Shown: in pieces, positions 61,692-64,000 of the stretch | Layout: every line of letters begins with the position of its first letter | Position numbering within the stretch: position 1 is the stretch's first letter | DNA from: DASWNP01 sp036399175 | GTDB lineage: Bacteria > Acidobacteriota > Blastocatellia > Pyrinomonadales > Pyrinomonadaceae | Assembly (NCBI GenBank): GCA_036399175.1 | Contig: DASWNP010000053.1 | Coordinates: 9,197 to 73,196, forward strand | DNA length: 64,000 nucleotides | Reading direction: 5' to 3' | Made by a program: the position numbers and the translations under genes | The notes under the pieces: model-generated | The model's input: only the letters and a program-made list of their open reading frames with translations | Database searches by the model: none | What the model was told of the DNA's origin: nothing

Positions 61692-63011
61692 ATGAACGGA
61701 CATGGCGCGGGCAAGCGCATCGTCATCACAACCTTCGGCTCGTTCGGCGACGTTCATCCGTACATCCCTCTCGCTCTGGAATTGAAGGCGCGAGGACATC
61801 GCCCTTCGATTGCGACCAGCGAGCTTTACCGCGAAAAGATTGAAGCCAACGGGATAGACTTCGCCCCCTTGCGTCCGAACCTTCCTTCGCCCGACGACAC
61901 AGAGGCCATCGCGGAGCTTTCGCGCCGAGCGATGGACGTGAGGACGGGCGGCGAGTTTATCATCAAGGAGCTGTTCATCAAGCCGATTCGGGAGACTTAC
62001 CGAGACCTCTGCGAAGCGTCGAGCGGAGCCGACCTCCTCGTCACACACATGATTACTTACGCAGCGCCCATCGTCGCCGAGAAGATGAAGCTGCGCTGGG
62101 TTTCGACCGTGCTCGCTCCGATACATTTCTACTCAAGCTACGACCCGCCCGTGCCGCCGCCGTTTCCCTCTCTGGTGAAATTCTTCCGGCTCGTGTCGAG
62201 CTTGAGCCCTTCGTTGATGAGCGGGTTGTTCAGGCTCGTCAAGCTGCGAGTCGATTCGTGGGCTGAGGAAGTCTACAAGCTGCGCGCCGAGCTGGGTCTT
62301 CCGCGCGGCGCAAATCCTATCTTTGAAGGTCAACATTCTCCACGCCGCGTGCTGGCGATGTTCTCTCCCGCGCTGGCCGCACCGCAGCCCGACTGGCCGT
62401 CGCAGACGCGCGTCACGGGCTTCTGCTTCTACGACCGAAAGGACGCCGCGCCGGAAAGCACGCGACTCGCGCCCGAACTCGAAGCCTTTCTCGACGCGGG
62501 AGAAGCGCCCGTCGTCTTCACCCTCGGCTCGTCGGCTGTCTGGGAGCCCGGCAACTTCTACACCGAAGCCCTCGAAGCCGTCAGAAGACTCAAACGCCGC
62601 GCCGTCCTGCTCGTCGGCGACGCAACGCGCAATCTGCCGCGCACAAGCTTGCCCGACTCAATCGCCGCCTTCGACTACGCGCCCTACGGCGAGCTTCTGC
62701 CGCGCGCAAGCGTTGTCGTACACCCCGGCGGCATCGGCACTTCGGCGCAAGTCCTGCGCGCAGGCAAGCCCGCGCTCGTCGTCCCCTTCAACCACGACCA
62801 GCCCGACAACGCCGAACGCCTCACTCGCCTCGGCGTCGCCCGCACGCTCACCCGAAAACGCTACGACGCCGCGCAGCTCGCAAAAGAACTCGCCCAACTG
62901 CTCGACAACCCCGATTACACCCGCACCGCCGAGCGCATAGGCCGCCAGGTCAGAAGCGAAGACGGCGCGAAGAACGCGAGTGATGAGATTGAGGAGGTAT
63001 TAAAACGATGA
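61692..63011 (+). CDS. GT1-family glycosyltransferase (UGT/MGT-like)
   Basis: The 439-residue GT-B protein starts with VITTFGSFGDVHPYIPLALELKARGH (11-36), the acceptor-domain entry typical of sterol and macrolide glycosyltransferases. It ends with the nucleotide-sugar motif HPGGIGTSAQVLRAGKPALVVPFNHDQPDNAERL (about 342-375). VVFTLGSSAVWEPG is the start of the donor domain. Such enzymes transfer sugars to lipids or small natural products. The acceptor is unknown, and no link to the distant polyketide cluster is visible. It overlaps the start of the following repeat block. Confidence 0.9.
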   Translation: MNGHGAGKRIVITTFGSFGDVHPYIPLALELKARGHRPSIATSELYREKIEANGIDFAPLRPNLPSPDDTEAIAELSRRAMDVRTGGEFIIKELFIKPIRETYRDLCEASSGADLLVTHMITYAAPIVAEKMKLRWVSTVLAPIHFYSSYDPPVPPPFPSLVKFFRLVSSLSPSLMSGLFRLVKLRVDSWAEEVYKLRAELGLPRGANPIFEGQHSPRRVLAMFSPALAAPQPDWPSQTRVTGFCFYDRKDAAPESTRLAPELEAFLDAGEAPVVFTLGSSAVWEPGNFYTEALEAVRRLKRRAVLLVGDATRNLPRTSLPDSIAAFDYAPYGELLPRASVVVHPGGIGTSAQVLRAGKPALVVPFNHDQPDNAERLTRLGVARTLTRKRYDAAQLAKELAQLLDNPDYTRTAERIGRQVRSEDGAKNASDEIEEVLKR

Positions 63012-63160
63012 ATGCGGAATGATGAATGATGAATGAAAAGCAGAAAGCAGTTTTCAGTTTTCGGTTTTCAGTTTTCAGAAAAGAAGAGATGTCTTCTGCT
63101 GAAAACTGAAAACCGAAAACTGAAAACTTATTCATCATTCATCATTCCGCATTCATCATT
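63007..63160. repeat. Nested perfect palindrome of two heptamer families (AATGATG and TTTTCAG)
   Basis: The outer arms 63007-63034 and 63130-63157 are complementary over 28 of 28 nt and made of AATGATG/AATGCGG heptamers. The inner arms 63049-63078 and 63099-63128 match 30 of 30 nt and are made of TTTTCAG/TTTTCGG heptamers. The centre is about 20 nt. It lies between the glycosyltransferase and coaX, and the outer left arm overlaps the last codons of the former. Confidence 0.92.
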
Positions 63161-63168
63161 TCTCTGTC

Positions 63169-63945
63169 ATGCTTTTAGTAATCGACGTTGGTAATACGAA
63201 TACTTCGCTCGGCGTCTATGAGGGGGCGAATCTGCGCGCGCACTGGCGTCTGACGACGACGCGGGAGCGGACGGTGGACGAATACGGCGTGCATGCGCGC
63301 AATCTCTTCGCGCTGGCGGGGATTGATTTCAGGGAGATAACGTCGGCGGCCATCGCGTCGGTCGTGCCGCCCCTGAACTTCACTCTCAAGCGGATGGCCG
63401 AAGTTTACTTCAATCTTTCGCCGCTCTTCATCGACCACACGACCGACACGGGGCTGGAGATTCTCTACGACCCGCCCTCGGACGTGGGAGCCGACCGCAT
63501 CGTCGATGCCGTCGCCGCGCTCGACAAGTACGGCGCGCCCTGCATCGTCGTAGACTTCGGCACGGCTACCACCTTCGACGCCATCGACGCACAAGGGCGC
63601 TATCTCGGCGGCGTTATCACGCCCGGCATCACAATCTCTTCCGACGCGCTCTTCGTGCGCGCCGCGCGTCTGCCGCGCGTCGAAATCAAACGTCCGCAGA
63701 AGGTCATCGGCTCATCGACGGTGGGCTCGATTCAGTCGGGTCTCTATTACGGCTACGTCGGCCTCGTCGATGGTATTCTACGCAGGATGATAGAAGAGCT
63801 TGGCGGCTCGGTGCGCGTCGTCTCGACCGGCGGCCTCGCGCCCCTCATCGCCACCGGCTCCGAACTCATCGAAACCGTAGACGATACGCTCACGCTCGAA
63901 GGCATGAGGCTGATTTATGAAAGGAGTCGGGAGTCTAAAGTCTAG
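63169..63945 (+). CDS. coaX: Type III pantothenate kinase
   Basis: Phosphorylates pantothenate, the first step of CoA synthesis. The 258-residue ASKHA-fold enzyme shows phosphate-1 DVGNTNT (6-12), the DVGADRIVDAVAAL segment (about 101-114) with catalytic Asp, adenosine/phosphate-2 VVDFGTATTFDAID (about 126-139) and GGVITPGI. A later STGGLAPLIA fits. The ATG at 63169 directly follows the nested palindrome. Its final codons (RESKV) and TAG fall inside the next heptamer-repeat block. Confidence 0.95.
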   Translation: MLLVIDVGNTNTSLGVYEGANLRAHWRLTTTRERTVDEYGVHARNLFALAGIDFREITSAAIASVVPPLNFTLKRMAEVYFNLSPLFIDHTTDTGLEILYDPPSDVGADRIVDAVAALDKYGAPCIVVDFGTATTFDAIDAQGRYLGGVITPGITISSDALFVRAARLPRVEIKRPQKVIGSSTVGSIQSGLYYGYVGLVDGILRRMIEELGGSVRVVSTGGLAPLIATGSELIETVDDTLTLEGMRLIYERSRESKV

Positions 63946-64000
63946 AGTCGGGAGTCTAAAGTCAAAACCAAAAGCATTTGTCTTTGACTTTAGACTCCCG
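63928..64000. repeat. Heptamer-repeat inverted pair cut by the right edge (word AGTCTAA)
   Basis: AGTCTAA-AGTCTAG-AGTCGGG-AGTCTAA-AGTC units from 63931. The 18 nt at 63949-63966 are exactly complementary to 63983-64000, and the pairing probably continues beyond the window. The coaX stop lies in the left arm. Confidence 0.85.

Overview
The window looks like a chromosome segment of an acidobacterium, most likely Blastocatellia-like. The basis is GC-rich coding DNA, soluble TPR-tailed serine/threonine kinases, many exported beta-propeller proteins, a DUF1800/DUF1501 pair and ECF sigma/zinc anti-sigma pairs. This placement is an inference from gene content; no rRNA is present.

Layout. (1) 1-3.6 kb: a visibly AT-richer block on the minus strand. 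It holds a complete murE followed 27 bp later by a gene cut by the window edge that fuses a calcineurin-like metallophosphoesterase to a STAND/NB-ARC-type ATPase, the architecture of a possible defence protein. Short direct repeats at 3506-3612 mark its border. (2) 3.6-22.3 kb: a dense run of fifteen minus-strand genes with many 4-32 bp overlaps, encoding what looks like an aromatic (type II) polyketide pathway: KS-alpha, a catalytically dead KS-beta, ACP, phosphopantetheinyl transferase, an SRPBCC aromatase/cyclase, a PF04199 cyclase and an FrsA/Ayg1-type hydrolase. Interleaved with these are exported proteins: a two-domain multicopper oxidase, a tri-haem cytochrome c, three streptogramin-lyase-like propellers (two fused to cupredoxin domains), an NHL propeller fused to an ABM-like domain and a second ABM-like protein. 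I infer cytoplasmic assembly of an aromatic polyketide and oxidative finishing outside the membrane. (3) 22.5-24.1 kb: a sigma factor and a small zinc anti-sigma, upstream in the same direction and possible regulators of the cluster. (4) 24.8-36.2 kb: mixed accessory genes, including a Tat-exported dienelactone hydrolase, S51 peptidase, amidohydrolase, TPR kinase, metallo-beta-lactamase-fold protein and a LytS/LytTR two-component pair. (5) 36.3-38.1 kb: tRNA-His directly beside hisS. Both have the unusual form known from a subset of Alphaproteobacteria: A73, no encoded G-1, and a divergent HisRS motif 2. (6) 38.2-64 kb: a more ordinary core region with ruvC, yebC, DUF167, YggT, yggS, tRNA-Leu, queC, DinB, a second sigma/anti-sigma pair, an acyl-CoA ligase, an M28 peptidase, DUF1800/DUF1501, a Vms1/BaeRF-type protein, hicBA with a frameshifted toxin, birA, a glycosyltransferase and coaX.

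A second theme is repeats. From 39.6 kb to the right edge, nine intergenic spots carry blocks of 7-nt tandem words. The word differs at each place, and most blocks are arranged as inverted pairs that can fold into long hairpins. I saw none of these in the first 38 kb. They recall the heptameric STRR repeats of cyanobacteria.

The most promising candidates for an undescribed system are the polyketide/propeller/copper cluster and the MurE plus phosphoesterase-STAND pair.
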